Below are positions 5,129-6,842 of a stretch of 6,842 bases of DNA, piece after piece. The translations under genes and the position numbers were made by a program. A model generated the notes under the pieces. It searched no databases, was not told the DNA's origin, and saw nothing but the letters and a program-made list of their open reading frames with translations. How positions within the stretch are numbered: the stretch's first letter is position 1; each line of letters starts with the position of its first letter. Source of the stretch: Flavobacteriaceae bacterium (GTDB lineage: Bacteria; Bacteroidota; Bacteroidia; Flavobacteriales; Flavobacteriaceae); NCBI GenBank assembly GCA_013042825.1, contig JABDPL010000256.1, positions 1 through 6,842 on the forward strand. Direction: 5' to 3'.

Positions 5129-6842
5129 ATGATAAAGAATTATGCCCTCACTCTTTTAATCTCTCTTTTTGCACTGTTTTATGGCCATTCGCAACTCTCG
5201 GCGGGTGATATTGCCATCGTCCAATATAACGCCGATGGCACCGATGACTTCTCATTTGTAGCATTGGTTGAGATATCACCTGGTCAGGTGATTTTTTTTA
5301 CCGACAATGAAGAGAATACATTAACGGGAGGTGAAGGAACAATTGAATGGACCGCTCCGGCAGGAGGTTTGTCATGCGGTGATATCATAACAATTACAAC
5401 CGCACCATCGGCTACTGCCGGTACGGTAAGTGAGAACAATGATCTTAATTTCAATGCTGATGGGGATTCTGTTCTTGCGTATACGGGTTCTGCGGCTTCA
5501 CCTACTTTCATCGCAGCTTTGAGCAATGATGGCGGTGCATGGGGAGGAGCTGGCGATGGTAATCTTCCCCCGGGTTTGACAAACGGTACTTCAGCAATTG
5601 CAATCAGTCCTGAAGTCGATAACTGCGCATATAACGCCACTCTGACAAACGACACCCAGAATAATCTATTAGGTGCCATAAACAACAATGGTAATTGGAC
5701 ATTAACGAGTAACACGGTCAATCAAAGCTATGCCGGGGGCACAATGACGGTAACCGATTGTGCGCCGCCATCACCGGCTATTATTGTGAGTCCGGCTGTC
5801 CTGACCGGCCTGGACTATACAGGACCTGGCCCATCTGCCGAGCAAACCTATACATTATCTGGAACAAACCTGACTCCGGCATCTGGTAATATCGCTGTGA
5901 CGGCGCCTGCTAATTTTGAGGTGTCTTTAACCTCCGGAGGAGGATTCGCAGGAGCGATCAATGTATCTTACTCTGGTAGCACACTCGCCAATACTACTAT
6001 TTATGTGCGCTTAGCTGCTGGATTAGGAGCTGCTACTTATGGTCCGTCAAATATTTCTAATACAGGTGGTGGTGCTTCAACCGAGAATGTCTCCGTTGAG
6101 GGAACCGTATCTATATCAGGAGCTTCGGATATCCTGGCTGCAGGCGGTGAGTCGGCTTCAATATCAAGTCTGGAAAATGTAACACCATTAAACACAACTG
6201 CTGACGGTGTTGAAGTCTGGCAGTTCCAGGTCAGGGATGGCGGAGGTGCTCCAGACGGTGACGCACTGGCTACTATTTTAACCGATCTAACGATCACTCA
6301 AGGCATTGGAAACCAGGTTACTACATGGACAGATGCCATTCAGCATGCAGCGCTTTTCGATGGTGCTGCCAAGGTTGCTGATGGAGCAATTTCAGCAACA
6401 CAGATCGATTTTAACGGCATGAATGTTTCGGTGAATGATGATACGAACAAAACCCTATCTCTGCGAATTTCATTGATCTGTCCGTTGGGCCCAGACGCAT
6501 TTGACGGTGAAGATTTTACGTTCAGAATTACGAATGCGAATACCACATTTAGCCCGACGGGATCAGCAAAAGCTGCTTTTAGCCAACAAAATTCCACGAA
6601 CGATCAAAATATAATTGAAGTTACCTCTACTGAGTTACGCTTTACAACCCAACCGGTGACTACTGGTGTGAATACCGTAATGTCGGCAGTGGTCGTTTCC
6701 GCAACCGACAGCTGTGGAAATATAGATGTTGATTTTACCGGAGACATCGGATTGACCAGCTCAGGAACTATGCTTGGTGATCCAATAACCGTTACAGCGG
6801 TGAACGGCAGTGCCGTGTTTGTTGGTTTAAATGGGATAGAAC
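5129..6842 (+). CDS. Large secreted modular beta-sandwich protein, probable type IX secretion cargo (partial, C-terminus beyond window)
   Basis: The frame is open from the ATG at 5129 to the window edge: 571 codons without a stop. A signal peptide is clear (MIKNYALTLLISLFALFYGHSQ, cleavage about residue 22). Four modules follow. Residues 25-211 form an N-terminal beta-rich domain (GDIAIVQYNADGTDDF, then VIFFTDNEEN). Residues 216-328 are an Ig-like repeat unit recalled from many Bacteroidota secreted proteins (GPGPSAEQTYTLSGTNL, FEVSLTSGGGF, TIYVRLAAGLG). Residues about 333-484 are a second recurrent module (VEVWQFQVRDGG, KTLSLRISL). Residues about 497-571 begin another Ig-like unit (ELRFTTQPV, DSCGN, DFTGDIGL). 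Composition is rich in Thr, Ser, Asn, Gly and Ala and poor in Lys, as in exported surface proteins. No catalytic domain is visible in this part. A C-terminal type IX sorting domain is expected but lies outside the window. Function is unknown; adhesin, surface-layer or enzyme-carrier roles are all possible. Confidence 0.88.
   Translation, partial: MIKNYALTLLISLFALFYGHSQLSAGDIAIVQYNADGTDDFSFVALVEISPGQVIFFTDNEENTLTGGEGTIEWTAPAGGLSCGDIITITTAPSATAGTVSENNDLNFNADGDSVLAYTGSAASPTFIAALSNDGGAWGGAGDGNLPPGLTNGTSAIAISPEVDNCAYNATLTNDTQNNLLGAINNNGNWTLTSNTVNQSYAGGTMTVTDCAPPSPAIIVSPAVLTGLDYTGPGPSAEQTYTLSGTNLTPASGNIAVTAPANFEVSLTSGGGFAGAINVSYSGSTLANTTIYVRLAAGLGAATYGPSNISNTGGGASTENVSVEGTVSISGASDILAAGGESASISSLENVTPLNTTADGVEVWQFQVRDGGGAPDGDALATILTDLTITQGIGNQVTTWTDAIQHAALFDGAAKVADGAISATQIDFNGMNVSVNDDTNKTLSLRISLICPLGPDAFDGEDFTFRITNANTTFSPTGSAKAAFSQQNSTNDQNIIEVTSTELRFTTQPVTTGVNTVMSAVVVSATDSCGNIDVDFTGDIGLTSSGTMLGDPITVTAVNGSAVFVGLNGIE

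Noticed and set aside
5284..6597. Minus-strand open frames at 5284-5721, 6037-6297 and 6340-6597
   Set aside because: They lie opposite the long secreted-protein frame, which has a signal peptide and recognisable modules. The antisense proteins are Pro/Ser/Ala-rich mirror translations.

Overview
The window looks like chromosome from a member of the Bacteroidota, most likely a free-living Cytophagales- or Flavobacteriia-type organism (order inferred, not shown). The reasons are a RecX of the type found in this phylum, a large secreted protein built from beta-sandwich modules common in Bacteroidota cell-surface and type IX-secreted proteins, few Shine-Dalgarno sequences ahead of the genes, and several upstream boxes resembling the Bacteroidota -7 promoter element TAnnTTTG. 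No tRNA, rRNA, CRISPR array or insertion sequence was seen.

Region 1 (1-1628) is a hydrogenase locus. On the minus strand, running off the left edge, is the N-terminal two thirds of a Tat-exported [NiFe]-hydrogenase small subunit. It carries the full six-cysteine proximal-cluster signature of O2-tolerant, membrane-bound group 1d enzymes (E. coli Hyd-1 type). Divergent from it, across a 152-bp intergenic region holding a 16-bp near-palindrome, are the maturation genes hypA (nickel delivery) and hypC (Fe(CN)2CO assembly chaperone). The remaining hyp genes and the large subunit are not in the window; the large subunit probably lies to the left.

Region 2 (1629-3616) holds a compact BtuB-sized TonB-dependent outer-membrane receptor of unknown ligand. 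Its position beside nickel-enzyme maturation genes raises, but does not prove, a metal or cobalamin uptake role.

Region 3 (3617-5014) has a JmjC/cupin-8 Fe(II)/2-oxoglutarate oxygenase similar in its core to FIH-1, starting at TTG. It is convergent with recX and overlaps it by 11 bp. There is no terminator between them. The first convincing plus-strand terminator (5048-5081) lies beyond recX, so the oxygenase transcript may run antisense through all of recX.

Region 4 (5085-6842) begins with a -7-like promoter box directly after that terminator and contains the first 571 codons of a large modular secreted protein. It continues past the right edge without a stop.

The genes form at least three functional units (hydrogenase and maturation; envelope uptake; oxygenase, RecX and surface protein) rather than one obvious operon.
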